A stretch of DNA of 64,000 nt from Pseudomonas sp. MWU13-2105 (GTDB lineage: Bacteria > Pseudomonadota > Gammaproteobacteria > Pseudomonadales > Pseudomonadaceae): the NCBI RefSeq assembly GCF_023242315.1, contig NZ_JALLIY010000006.1, positions 62,001-126,000 of the forward strand, given 5' to 3'. Of the stretch, positions 56,301-64,000 are shown in pieces; within the stretch, counting starts at the first letter, position 1, and every line of letters starts with the position of its first letter. Under the pieces are notes generated by a model, which was not told where the DNA came from, searched no databases, and worked only from the letters and a program-made list of their open reading frames with translations. The position numbers were made by a program, and so were the translations under genes.

Positions 56301-59049
56301 GGCCTTGCAGCACCTGCGCGACTTCACCGGGCTCGACCCGGTAGCCGCGAATCTTCACCTGATCGTCGGCCCGACCGAGGTACTCCACCCACCCGTCGCT
56401 TAGCCGCGCGCGGTCGCCGGCACGGTACAGACGCTCGCCGTGCAGCGACTCGGGATCGGGCACAAAACGTTCGGCGGTCATTGCCGCCCGTCCCAGATAA
56501 CCCTGGGCCAGGCCGGCACCACCCAGGTACAGATCACCGGCGACGCGTTCCGCCACCGGGTTGAGCCAGGCATCCAGCACCCGCGCCTGGGCATTGGCCA
56601 GCGGCCACCCCACCGGCACCGTGCGGCAACCCGCCAGGCGCGCCTGGACTTCATGGGTCAGGATACCCACGGTGGTTTCCGTCGGCCCGTAGTGGTTGAC
56701 GATGCGACACTCCGGCGCCAGGCGCCGGATCTGCTCGATCAGCGCCCAGGGGCTGGCCTCGCCGCCGAGGACCAGCAATTGCCGGGGCAGCACGTCCGCC
56801 GGCCGCGCGGCCTGCAACAGGCCCTGCAAATGGCTCGGGACGATTTTCAGCACATCCACCCGGTGCTCGGCCATATAGGCGGCGAAGCCGTCGGGATCGA
56901 AGGCGTGTTCGGCGGCCATCAGATGCAGCGGGCGACCGGACGCCAGCGCACCGAACAGCTGGGTGTGCCCGAGGTCGGCGGCAATGGTCGAGACCAGCGC
57001 CAGGCTCGCCCCGGACGCCAGGTCCAGGCGTTGCAACAAGGCCTGCACGTAATTCGCCAGGGCCCGGTGGCTGATCAGCACACCCTTGGGCTGCCCGGTG
57101 GAACCGGAGGTGTAGATGATATAGGCCGGCTGCTCCGGCAGGACCCGGATCGCCAGGGGCTCGGCAGCGCAATCGGCCCATTGTCCGGGGTCATGGGCCA
57201 GCACCGGGCAGATGCCCAGGCCGGCCGACTTGGCATCGCCCGGCGCATGCATCAGCAGCGTGGCGGCACTGTCCTTGAGCAGTTGCTGCAAACGTTCGCG
57301 CGGTTGCGCCGTATCCAGCGGCAGGTAGACCGCGCCGGTCTTCAGCACGGCGAGCAGCCCGACCACCCACTCGAAGGAACGCTCCTGGCACAGGGCGATC
57401 ACATCACCGCGACCCAGGCCCTGGGCCCGCAGATAGTGCGCCAGTCGGTTGGAGCGGCGTTCCAGTTCGTCGTAGTCGATCGCTTGACCGGCGGCATGCA
57501 ACGCCGGCCGGCCATGCCCGATCCGCCGCCCCTGTTCCCAGAGTGCGAGGAAATCCGTAAAGGGCCATGGCGCTGTCCGGTGCTCGATGGCCCGGGCGGC
57601 GCCAGCGGGTTGTGCCAGCAGCGGCTGCTCAGCGGCGTGCGCCAGTTGCTCCAGTACCTGGCGCCAGGACGCGGCCAGGCGCTCGATGGTCGCGGCCTCG
57701 AACAGGTCGGTGGCATAGGTGAAGCCGGCCTCGATCCCTTGCGCGGTGTCGGTGAAATCCAGGGCCAGGTCGAAGCGCGCATCGGTGACGTCGATGGCGA
57801 AGGCTTCGACGCTCAGGTCGTGGGCCTTGTCCCCGGCGCTGGCGGCGGCCAGCACGTTCTGGTTGATCTTGACCTGGAACAGCGGGTTGTGACCGAGGTG
57901 GCGTTCCGGGGCCAGGGCTTCCACCAGTTGTTCGAAAGGCAACTCCTGATGGGACTGGGCGCCGCTCACCACCTGTTTCACCTGTTCCAGAAGTTGCTGG
58001 AAGGTGACGCGCTCATCCACCTGTACCCGCAGGACCTGGGTGTTGACAAAGAAGCCGATCAACCCTTCCAGTTCTTCGCGGCTGCGTCCGGCATTCGGCG
58101 CGCCGATGCGGATATCGGCCTGGCCGCTGTAGCGCGAAAGCACCACGGCCAGCGCCGCGAGGCTGAGCATGAACAGGGTCTGGCCGTTCTGCCGCGCCAG
58201 GCTCTTGAGTTGTGCCGAGAGGGCCGCTGTCAGGTCGCTGTGGACGATGGCGCCACGGTAGCTCGGGTGCGCCGGGCGCTCGTGGTCCAGGGGCAGTTCC
58301 AGCAGCGGATGTTCGTCGCCCAGCTGGGCTTTCCAATACGCCAGCTGGCGCTCGCCCTCGCCGGCTTCGAGCCAGGCCCGTTGCCAGATGGCGAAGTCGG
58401 CGTACTGGATCGGCAGCGCCGGTAGCTCCAGACGCGGCCCCTGGTAGAAACGGATGAACTCACGCACCAGCACCTCCCCCGACCAACCGTCGGAAATGAT
58501 GTGGTGCATGCACAGGGTCAGCACGTGCTCTGCTTCGCCCAGGCGGAACAGCCTGACCCGCAGCAATGGCCCTTGCAACAGGTCGAACGGCGCGCTCAAC
58601 TCGGCGCGGACCAAGCTCTTGAGGTGCTCCTCGACGCTGTCGGTGCCAGTCGCCAAGACATCGACCCGCACCAGGTTCACCCCAGACTGCTCAAGAATCT
58701 CCTGATGAAACACACCGTCCACCGAGACAAAGCGCGTGCGCAGGCTTTCATGCCGCCGCACCAGTTGCTCCAGGGCCCGGCCCAGCGCCGGCTCATCCAG
58801 CCCGCCGCTCAAGCGCACGGCCATCGGTACGTTGTAGGCGCTGTTGCGCGGCTCCAGTTGCCAGAGAATCAGCATCTGCTGCTGGGCATGGGACAGCGGA
58901 ATACGCGGGACCTCGTGCCGGGTGACGGCGATCGGCAGCAGCCTGAAGCTCTGCCCGCTGGCCTGCATTTTTTCCAGGATCTGTCGGCGCTGGTCCAGGG
59001 GCAGGCCGACGAAACGCCGGGCAATCCGTTGTGCCGTGGTGGTCTCCAT
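50383..59049 (-). CDS. pvdD: Pyoverdine peptide synthetase, terminal subunit (C-A-T-E-C-A-T-TE)
   Basis: 2888 residues. Module 1: LCL condensation (HHIISDGWS near 184), adenylation (core YTSGSTGQPKG near 645), carrier FFELGGDSILS near 1035, epimerisation (VIHHLAVDGVSW near 1212, GWFSSLFP, NYLGQF). Module 2: DCL condensation (PLSPMQQGMLFHSL near 1555; HHILLDGWS), adenylation (near 2150), carrier FFERGGHSLLV near 2540, then thioesterase GWSLGGALA near 2678 with NHDSVI. Specificity residues read D-L-T-K-V-G-H-V-G-K (Asp) and D-V-W-H-V-S-L-I-D-K (Ser). So D-Asp is joined to Ser, which is released. An N-terminal amphipathic helix (about 20-35) may dock onto PvdJ, whose stop lies one base upstream. 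Confidence 0.93.
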   Translation of the reverse strand: METTTAQRIARRFVGLPLDQRRQILEKMQASGQSFRLLPIAVTRHEVPRIPLSHAQQQMLILWQLEPRNSAYNVPMAVRLSGGLDEPALGRALEQLVRRHESLRTRFVSVDGVFHQEILEQSGVNLVRVDVLATGTDSVEEHLKSLVRAELSAPFDLLQGPLLRVRLFRLGEAEHVLTLCMHHIISDGWSGEVLVREFIRFYQGPRLELPALPIQYADFAIWQRAWLEAGEGERQLAYWKAQLGDEHPLLELPLDHERPAHPSYRGAIVHSDLTAALSAQLKSLARQNGQTLFMLSLAALAVVLSRYSGQADIRIGAPNAGRSREELEGLIGFFVNTQVLRVQVDERVTFQQLLEQVKQVVSGAQSHQELPFEQLVEALAPERHLGHNPLFQVKINQNVLAAASAGDKAHDLSVEAFAIDVTDARFDLALDFTDTAQGIEAGFTYATDLFEAATIERLAASWRQVLEQLAHAAEQPLLAQPAGAARAIEHRTAPWPFTDFLALWEQGRRIGHGRPALHAAGQAIDYDELERRSNRLAHYLRAQGLGRGDVIALCQERSFEWVVGLLAVLKTGAVYLPLDTAQPRERLQQLLKDSAATLLMHAPGDAKSAGLGICPVLAHDPGQWADCAAEPLAIRVLPEQPAYIIYTSGSTGQPKGVLISHRALANYVQALLQRLDLASGASLALVSTIAADLGHTQLFGALASGRPLHLMAAEHAFDPDGFAAYMAEHRVDVLKIVPSHLQGLLQAARPADVLPRQLLVLGGEASPWALIEQIRRLAPECRIVNHYGPTETTVGILTHEVQARLAGCRTVPVGWPLANAQARVLDAWLNPVAERVAGDLYLGGAGLAQGYLGRAAMTAERFVPDPESLHGERLYRAGDRARLSDGWVEYLGRADDQVKIRGYRVEPGEVAQVLQGLDDVREAVVLALPLDSDASRLQLVAYCVPEAGTELAVETLRQSLLAELPEYLVPAHIVALERLPLTANGKLDKRALPKPGVAGKRYTAPVGEIEEKLAAVWADVLKLERVGSSDNFFELGGDSILSLQIIARAKRQGIKLSPRQLFEKQTIGQLATVARLIEKKAEVVEVVQGSLPLLPIQARFFELEIPQRQHWNQALMLEPSTTLEPEHLRNALHMLIERHEALRLGFEQRDGVWQASFGTGVAIDPLWVHELDDPARLRELADEAQRSLDLKQGPLLRALLVNLPQGQRLLLVIHHLAVDGVSWRVLLEDLQQAYTALAAGRSPVLAPRSSSLKAWAEHLQAYARGPLLKAERNYWLQSLGHAEGQLPRDNPLGANTRRQVRHARSCLSKDLTQQLLKVAPAAYRTQVNDLLLTALARVLCAWSGQASALIQLEGHGREDLFEDLDLSRTVGWFSSLFPLRLTPCAELGASIRRIKEQLRAVPNKGIGYGILRYLGDAGTVAALQALPEARVTFNYLGQFDAQAGPGERVLLMPSADDCGASQNEDAPLGNWLSLNGQVYDGRLQLDWSFSGEVYHAETIERLAAAYEQALAEVIGHCLRDEHHGVTPSDFPLAGLDQAQLDRLPVAARDIEDVYPLSPMQQGMLFHSLSAPASGNYLNQMRVDVTGLDVPRFRAAWQAAIERHEALRARFAEGRGQPLQVIRKTEVLAFAEEDLRGRDGLEALLAELAEADLRRGFDLAGEPLLRLTVLRTAERGHHLIYTNHHILLDGWSSARLLGEVLEHYNGHIVTPPGSRLCDYIQWLQRQDSDADQRFWREQMAAFDEPTRLVQAFKAGGVVNAVGHGEHRQSLDAARTLHLGEFAREQRVTLNTLLQATWLLLLQRYTGQRSVTLGATVSGRPADLPGVEEQLGLFINTLPVLGSPGPELRVGDWLQQVQARNLALREHQHTPLYDIQRWAGWSGEALFDTLLVFENYPTSQVLEQGADNGLAFSDLQSREQTHYPLTLVVEVGEVMSVDYRYARQQLSDAAVAQLAGHFEHLLLALAGSAEQRLGELPMLAEAETRQTLREWNRTQADYPAPGCLHRLIEAQVRRSPEAPALLFDGQQLSYRQLNGRANQLAHRLRERGVGPDVLVGIAAERSLEMVIGLLAILKAGGAYVPLDPEYPRERLAYMIEDSGIELLLTQRHLLETLPIPEHVQCLCLDVAEPVAACEDNPRNLTLPDHLAYVIYTSGSTGRPKGAGNSHRALYNRLAWMQKAYALQAQDTVLQKTPFSFDVSVWEFFWPLLSGARLAIARPGEHRDPQQLMDNIEGYQVSTLHFVPSMLQVFMAGLDVERCRSIRRLVCSGEALPAELAQEVLKRLPRAALYNLYGPTEAAIDVTHWTCTADDKLSVPIGRPIDNLKSHVLDNGLLPAAFSAAGELYLGGVGLARGYHCRPALTAERFVPDPFDEHGGRLYRSGDLARYRDEGVIEYAGRLDHQIKIRGLRVELGEIEARLQEHPGVREANVIDIDGPLGKQLVAYLVPLEPDLVDAGPLAQGPLREALKAHLKARLPEHMVPAHLVLLECMPLSPNGKLERRALPAPDVNAAGPLYRAPRTELEQRLAVIWAQVLEVERVGLDDNFFERGGHSLLVIALVGRLREAFEVTIKLHDFLLLPNLEALADFLREGQARVKSPVIAMNACRNERSPLFCLPPGGGGAYAYYPLAGALGNQRQVYGLVNKSYVVPGWFDESWDGMVAYYLEQIRATQPHGPYNLLGWSLGGALAIEVAHRLEQAGEPVGFVGLVDSLMPRGGEGCGVEPETEADAPVEEPGLHGPLLSSLLAFVPGLDETTALGFLEQARASLSDEQAVVERVIEQVAELGGVSVERLREIHRDIALQDEIETGYRLLHANALLSEAFSLKPLSVKVDCWWAAGSRSAAQIRDAELRLLRECAVNGLAGSRVLAENHDSVIFSPVLLNALLECLAGR

Positions 59050-59050
59050 C

Positions 59051-62000
59051 TCAAGCCTCCGCCATATCGTTCATCATGCGTTCAATGTCGGACAGCCCGT
59101 CATCGGTCAGGGCAAGGCCGCTGCCTTCAAGTGCCTGTGCAAACTCGTTCAATTGAGGTTTCTCGAAAATCAGCCGCAGCGGTATGTCGATTCCCAGGCC
59201 CGAATGGATCCTGGAGATCACCTGGGCGGCCAGCAACGAATGCCCGCCCAGCTCGAAGAAGTTGTCGTCCAGGCCGACCCGCTCGACCTGCAGCACCTGC
59301 GCCCAGATCGCCGCCAGTTGCTGTTCGCGCTCGCTGCGCGGGGCTGCATAGGCCTGCTGCCAGGCGCTCGGGTCCGGCTTGGGCAGGGCCTTGCGGTCCA
59401 GCTTGCCGCCGGGGGTCATCGGCAAGGCGTCGAGCACCACCCAGTGCGCCGGGACCATATAGTCCGGCAGGTTGGCCTTGAGATCGTCGCGCAGGGCCTC
59501 GCGCAAAAGCCGCGGGGTGTCGTGCAAGGCCGGATCGGCGGGCAGCAGATAGGCCGCCAACTGCTTGCCGGACGGGCCGTCGACAGCCACCACCAGCGCT
59601 TCGCGCACCTGCGGATGCTGTTGCAGGCGCGCTTCGATCTCACCCAGTTCAATACGGAAACCACGGATCTTGACCTGATGGTCGAGGCGCCCGGCGTATT
59701 CGATCAGCCCGGCGTCGCGGTAGCGGGCCAGGTCGCCGGTCCGGTACAAACGGCCGCCGCCCTGCTCGGCGAACGGGTCGGGGATAAAGCGCTCGGCGGT
59801 CAACGCTGCACGGCGGTGATACCCGCGGGCCAGCAAGGCGCCGCCGATCAGCAACTCGCCCGTGGCGCCCTGGACCGCCGGGGTGAAATCGCTGTCGAGG
59901 ATATACATGCGCCGGCCCCCCAGCGGTCGGCCGATCGGCATCGACAACGGTTTGGGCAGTTCACCGCGAACATACGCGTCACACTCCAGGTAGCTGGCGC
60001 TGATAGTGGTTTCCGTCGGGCCGTAGGTATTGAGCAGGCGCACATGGCCCAGCCCCGCCTGCTTCCACAGTTCGAGGCCTTCCGGCGGCATGGCCTCGCC
60101 GGTGGCGCTGACCTGGCGCAGCGGGCCGAAGTCCCTCGGTACCTGGCGGCTGAATTCCTGCACCAGCAGGTACCAGTAGGCGGTGCTCAGGTCCGCCACG
60201 GTGATCCCCGAGCGCAGCACTTCACGGTGGAAGGTGGCGCTGTCCCAGACCTCGTTGCCACGTACCACAACCGCCGCGCCGTGGCACAGGGCCGGGAACA
60301 GCTGCTCGACGAAGCCGTCGAAATTGAGGGTGGAGAACAGCAGCACGCGGTCCTCGGGTCGCAGGCGGAAATACTCGATGGCGACGTGGCTATGGGCGCT
60401 CAGGGCCGCGTGGTCGATGGCCACGCCCTTGGGCTGGCCGGTGGAACCGGAGGTGTAGATGATGTAGGCCAGGTTGTGCGGCCGCACGAGACTGACCGGT
60501 GCTTCGTCACCTGGGCCTGGCGACCCGTCTTCGACCGGGTCCAGGCACAGCGTGCGCAGCGATGCCGCCAGCGGCAAGCGTGCCAGCAGATGAGCCTGGC
60601 AGAGCAACAGCTCGATACCGCTGTCCCGTATCATGTAGGCCAGGCGCTCGCGGGGGAACTCCGGGTCCAGCGGCACGTAGGCGCCGCCGGCCTTGAGGAT
60701 CGCCAGCAAGCCGACCACCATCTCCAGTCCGCGATCCACACTGATGCCCACCGGCACTTCCGGGCCGACGCCGAGCGCCCGCAGTTGGTGGGCCAGGCGG
60801 TTGACCCGGCGCTCCAGCTCGGCATAGGTCAACTGCTCCTCGCCGAAGATCAGCGCCGTGGCCTCGGGGGTCGCCCGGGCCTGGGCGGCGATCCGCTCGT
60901 GGACGCAGGGCGCGTCCGGGTAAACGCCGTCGATACGGCTCCAGTGGTGCAGGATGCACTGGCGCTCTTGGCTATCCAGCAGCGGCAGGTCGGCAATGCG
61001 CTGGGCCACGCCCTCCTGGACAATTGCCCGCAGCAGGTTGCGCCAGTGCGCGGCCATACGCTCGACGGTGGCGACATCGAACAGCGCGGTGGCATAGGTC
61101 AGGGCCGCCCGCAGGCCTTCTTCACCTTCAACGGTGTCCAGCGCCAGGTCGAACTGGGCGCCATGACCGCCGCTGTCCAGGCCTTCGATATGCAGGCCCG
61201 GCACTTGGCGCACCACCCCCTTGCGTTCGCTCTGGTGGTTGTAGAGCACCTGGAACAACGGACTGTGGCTGAGGCTGCGCTCGGGCTGCAGGGCCTGCAC
61301 CAGGCGCTCGAACGGCAGGTCCTGATGCGCCTGGGCACCCAGCGCCGCCTGCTTGACCTGGGCCAGCAGTTGGCCAAAGGTACCCTGTGGCTCGAACTCG
61401 GCCTTGAGCACCTGGGTGTTGACGAAGAAGCCGATCAGGCCCTCGGTTTCCACGCGGGTGCGGTTGGCGATCGGCACGCCGACACGGATATCGGCCTGGC
61501 CCGAGTAGCGATGCAGCAGGGTCTGGAACGAAGCCAGCAACAACATGAACAGGGTCACGCCCTGCTCCCGGGCAAGCGCCTTGAGCGCTATCAGCAAGGT
61601 CGGCTCGAACGCGACCTCGAGGCGTGCCCCGACGCTGCTCTGCAACGCCGGGCGCGGCCGGTCGCTCGGCAACTCCAGCACCGGCTGCTGGTCGCCGAGC
61701 TGACCGCGCCAGTAGTCCAGTTGCCGCGCCTCCTCGCCCGCCGCCATCCAGTCGCGCTGCCAATCGGCGAAGTCGGCGTACTGGAACGGCAGATCCTTGA
61801 GCACGGGCGCATGACCCTGGCTGAAGGCGGTGTAGTACTCGATCAACTCGTCGACCATGATCGGCATCGACCAGCCATCCGAAACGATATGGTGCAGGGT
61901 CACCACCAACACATGCCGCGCCTGGCCGAGGCTCAGCAAGCGTGCCCGCAGCAAAGGCCCGTGTTGCAGGTCGAAGGGCGCCTCCACTTCTTGCGCCACG

Positions 62001-64000
62001 CGGGCCTTGACCCAGGCCTCGGGGTCTTCGCCCGAAATCGGCTTGAACTCATCCAGTGCCAGGGCAAAGACCGCAGCCGCTTGCACCTGCTGTACACCCT
62101 GCCCGTCCAGTTGGCCGAAAGTGGTGCGCAAGCTTTCGTGACGGGCGACCAGGGCTTCGAAGCCGCGGCGCAAGGCTTCACGATCCAGGACCCCGTCCAG
62201 TCGCAGCGCGGTCGGGATGTGATAGGCGCTGTTATCCGGTTCCAGTTGCCAGAGCAGCCACTGGCGTTGCTGGGCATAGGACAAGCGTAGCGGCTGGTTA
62301 CGATCGACCAGGCGGAAGGCCGGTGCGTTCGGCGCCCGATCCGTTCCGGCGCTCTCGGCAAAACCGCCCAGGTCCGTGGTCTCGAACAGGCTGCGCAGGG
62401 ACAGCTCCAGGCCCAGTTCCTGGCGCGCCCGGGCGATCACCTGGGTCGCCAGCAATGAGTGCCCGCCCAGTTCGAAGAAGTTGTCCCGCAGGCCGACCCG
62501 GTCGACCCGCAGCACCTGGGCCCAGATCGCCGCCAGTTGCTGCTCGATTTCCCGTTGCGGAGCGACGTAAGCCTGCTTTAGCACATGACTGTCCGGAGCG
62601 GGCAAGGCCTTGCGGTCGAGCTTGCCGTTGGCGGTCAGCGGCAGTGTATCCAGCAGCACCAGGTGCGTCGGCAGCATGTAGTCGGCCAGATGGGCCTTGA
62701 GGTAGTTGCGCAGTTCGCCGTGCAGGGTGGTGGCCTGCGACTCGTCTTGCCGCACCGCCGGATCGGTGGGGACCAGGTAGGCCACCAGTTGGCTGCCGCT
62801 CGCGCCCTCCAGCGCCAGCACCGCGGCCGCGCTCACCCGTGCATGGTCTTGCAGGCGCGCCTCGATTTCCCCTAGTTCGATGCGGAAGCCGCGAATTTTC
62901 ACCTGCTGGTCGCGCCGGCCGATGTATTCGATCACGCCATCGGCACGCCGGCGCGCCAGGTCACCGCTGCGGTAGAGGCGTCGGCTGCCCTGCGGATCGA
63001 ATGGGTCGGGAACAAAGCGCGTGACCGTCAGCTCCGGGCGCTTCAGGTAACCCCGCGCCAGCCCGGCACCGGCCACATACAACTCGCCGACGCAGCCCGG
63101 CGGCACCAGGTTCAGCGCATCGTCCAGCAGGTACAGGGACAGGTCGCTGAGCGGCTCGCCGATGGGGCTGCCGGCGGCCTGTTCGAGGTCGGCCAGGGAC
63201 AACGGCCGGTAGGTCACGTGTACGGTGGTTTCGGTGATGCCGTACATATTGACCAGCTTCGGCGCCTGATCGCCGAAGCGCTCGAACCAGGCGCGCAGGC
63301 CCTGCACTTCCAGAGCCTCGCCGCCGAACACGACGTAACGCAAGGCCAGCTCGCGCGGTGAATCGACGGCCACCGACAACAGCGACTTGAATGCCGAAGG
63401 CGTCTGGTTCAGCACCGTCACCCGCTCATCGCAGAGCAGGCGGTGGAAATCCTGGGGCGAACGACTGACGTCCTGCGGCACCAGCACCAGCTTGCCGCCA
63501 TGAAGCAAGGCCCCGAAGATTTCCCAGACCGAGAAATCGAAGGCGTAGGAGTGAAACAGCGTCCAGATATCGTCGGCACCGAAGCCAAACCCGGCATCGC
63601 TGGCGCTGAACAGGCGCAGCACATTGCCATGGGGCAACAAGACGCCCTTGGGCTTGCCGGTGGAACCCGAGGTGTAGATGACATAGGCGAGATGATCGGC
63701 GCCGGTGACACAGGGCGGATTGTCCCGCGAGCTGTCCTGGGGTAGCTGATCCAGGTCGAGGCACTCGACGTCCGCCAGTATCGGCAGGCGCCCCGGCAGG
63801 TGCCCTTGCGCCAACAACAACTTGAGGCCGCTGTCCTCGATCATGTAACGCAGGCGCTCGTCCGGGTAGCCCGGGTCCAGCGGCACATAGGCGCCACCGG
63901 CCTTGAGCACCGCGACAATCGCCACGAGCATCTCCAGCGAGCGCTCGCAGGCCACGCCCACCAGCACATCCGCGCCGACGCCCCGGGCGATCAGGCGATG
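59051..64000 (-). CDS. pvdJ: Pyoverdine peptide synthetase, penultimate subunit (partial; A-T-C-A-T)
   Basis: The 5' part lies beyond the window end; reading stays open to 64000 and enters mid-adenylation domain (HRLIARGVGADVLVGVA). Seen: adenylation 1 with residues D-F-W-N-V-G-M-V-H-K (Thr), carrier FFELGGHSLLAT (about 62450-62490), LCL condensation (HHIVSDGWS, about 61870-61895), adenylation 2 with D-G-E-D-S-T-T-I-S-K (DGED is Lys-like; unusual code), carrier FFELGGHSLLAA, and a short acidic tail LSDIERMMNDMAEA that looks like a docking helix. It works upstream of PvdD, adding Thr then a probable Lys. The GTG at 63967 is not the true start. Confidence 0.92.
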   Translation of the reverse strand, partial: HRLIARGVGADVLVGVACERSLEMLVAIVAVLKAGGAYVPLDPGYPDERLRYMIEDSGLKLLLAQGHLPGRLPILADVECLDLDQLPQDSSRDNPPCVTGADHLAYVIYTSGSTGKPKGVLLPHGNVLRLFSASDAGFGFGADDIWTLFHSYAFDFSVWEIFGALLHGGKLVLVPQDVSRSPQDFHRLLCDERVTVLNQTPSAFKSLLSVAVDSPRELALRYVVFGGEALEVQGLRAWFERFGDQAPKLVNMYGITETTVHVTYRPLSLADLEQAAGSPIGEPLSDLSLYLLDDALNLVPPGCVGELYVAGAGLARGYLKRPELTVTRFVPDPFDPQGSRRLYRSGDLARRRADGVIEYIGRRDQQVKIRGFRIELGEIEARLQDHARVSAAAVLALEGASGSQLVAYLVPTDPAVRQDESQATTLHGELRNYLKAHLADYMLPTHLVLLDTLPLTANGKLDRKALPAPDSHVLKQAYVAPQREIEQQLAAIWAQVLRVDRVGLRDNFFELGGHSLLATQVIARARQELGLELSLRSLFETTDLGGFAESAGTDRAPNAPAFRLVDRNQPLRLSYAQQRQWLLWQLEPDNSAYHIPTALRLDGVLDREALRRGFEALVARHESLRTTFGQLDGQGVQQVQAAAVFALALDEFKPISGEDPEAWVKARVAQEVEAPFDLQHGPLLRARLLSLGQARHVLVVTLHHIVSDGWSMPIMVDELIEYYTAFSQGHAPVLKDLPFQYADFADWQRDWMAAGEEARQLDYWRGQLGDQQPVLELPSDRPRPALQSSVGARLEVAFEPTLLIALKALAREQGVTLFMLLLASFQTLLHRYSGQADIRVGVPIANRTRVETEGLIGFFVNTQVLKAEFEPQGTFGQLLAQVKQAALGAQAHQDLPFERLVQALQPERSLSHSPLFQVLYNHQSERKGVVRQVPGLHIEGLDSGGHGAQFDLALDTVEGEEGLRAALTYATALFDVATVERMAAHWRNLLRAIVQEGVAQRIADLPLLDSQERQCILHHWSRIDGVYPDAPCVHERIAAQARATPEATALIFGEEQLTYAELERRVNRLAHQLRALGVGPEVPVGISVDRGLEMVVGLLAILKAGGAYVPLDPEFPRERLAYMIRDSGIELLLCQAHLLARLPLAASLRTLCLDPVEDGSPGPGDEAPVSLVRPHNLAYIIYTSGSTGQPKGVAIDHAALSAHSHVAIEYFRLRPEDRVLLFSTLNFDGFVEQLFPALCHGAAVVVRGNEVWDSATFHREVLRSGITVADLSTAYWYLLVQEFSRQVPRDFGPLRQVSATGEAMPPEGLELWKQAGLGHVRLLNTYGPTETTISASYLECDAYVRGELPKPLSMPIGRPLGGRRMYILDSDFTPAVQGATGELLIGGALLARGYHRRAALTAERFIPDPFAEQGGGRLYRTGDLARYRDAGLIEYAGRLDHQVKIRGFRIELGEIEARLQQHPQVREALVVAVDGPSGKQLAAYLLPADPALHDTPRLLREALRDDLKANLPDYMVPAHWVVLDALPMTPGGKLDRKALPKPDPSAWQQAYAAPRSEREQQLAAIWAQVLQVERVGLDDNFFELGGHSLLAAQVISRIHSGLGIDIPLRLIFEKPQLNEFAQALEGSGLALTDDGLSDIERMMNDMAEA

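Noticed and set aside
63967..63969. GTG 63967 as start of the last NRPS gene
   Set aside because: The frame continues open to the window edge with adenylation-domain sequence, so the gene is simply cut.

Overview
The window is chromosomal DNA of a fluorescent Pseudomonas, most likely of the P. fluorescens group. This rests on a pyoverdine locus in the same order as the P. aeruginosa one, a PrrF-type iron-responsive sRNA, a DUF3077 protein, many Pseudomonas-style REP/BIME palindromes (GTGGGAGC...GCAAGC / GCTTGC...GCTCCCAC) between genes, and high GC with strong codon bias, which is why long shadow ORFs occur in all frames. Species and strain cannot be fixed from sequence alone.

Left part (1-33 kb), housekeeping and accessory metabolism: a giant LRR protein with a C-terminal NEL-type E3 ubiquitin ligase domain (173-5164); the leucine/isovalerate catabolic genes liuA-B-C-D behind a perfect 26-bp palindrome, without the usual liuR and liuE beside them; a CI/LexA-like repressor whose S24 catalytic Ser and Lys are both replaced, facing a DUF3077 gene across an operator cluster; the sRNA prrF with a Fur box; an M14 carboxypeptidase, an MFS transporter, LysR regulators, an ohr-thioredoxin pair, hglS (D-2-hydroxyglutarate synthase of lysine breakdown) and a serine/threonine dehydratase-like enzyme; a sulfide/persulfide detoxification unit (fisR divergent from persulfide dioxygenase, sulfide:quinone oxidoreductase and TauE-type exporter); an AhpD-like protein beside a decayed MocR regulator; an MscS channel with a cyclic-nucleotide-binding domain; then pirin, a thioesterase, a thiolase, an aldo/keto reductase, a NarL-type response regulator and mgtC.

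Right part (34.8-64 kb), pyoverdine: fpvI (ECF sigma), pvdR-pvdT-opmQ (tripartite efflux), pvdP (periplasmic tyrosinase, divergent), pvdM-pvdN-pvdO (periplasmic maturation), pvdE (export of the acylated precursor across the inner membrane), fpvA (outer-membrane ferripyoverdine receptor with signalling domain), and, on the opposite strand, two NRPS genes that end the peptide: pvdJ (cut by the window edge) and pvdD. Four PvdS-type promoters (TAAAT-N16-CGT) precede pvdR, pvdP, pvdM and pvdE, all with a 16-bp spacer. A Fur-like box lies upstream of fpvI. fpvR and pvdF, which lie in this block in P. aeruginosa, are absent here.

Reading the adenylation-domain residues gives a predicted peptide end of Thr - basic residue (probably Lys) - D-Asp - Ser, released by a thioesterase. 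This is not a cyclo-hydroxyornithine end and would fit a lactone-closed or linear pyoverdine, with D-Asp possibly hydroxylated later to the iron ligand. The sequence shows no CRISPR array, transposase or tRNA gene.
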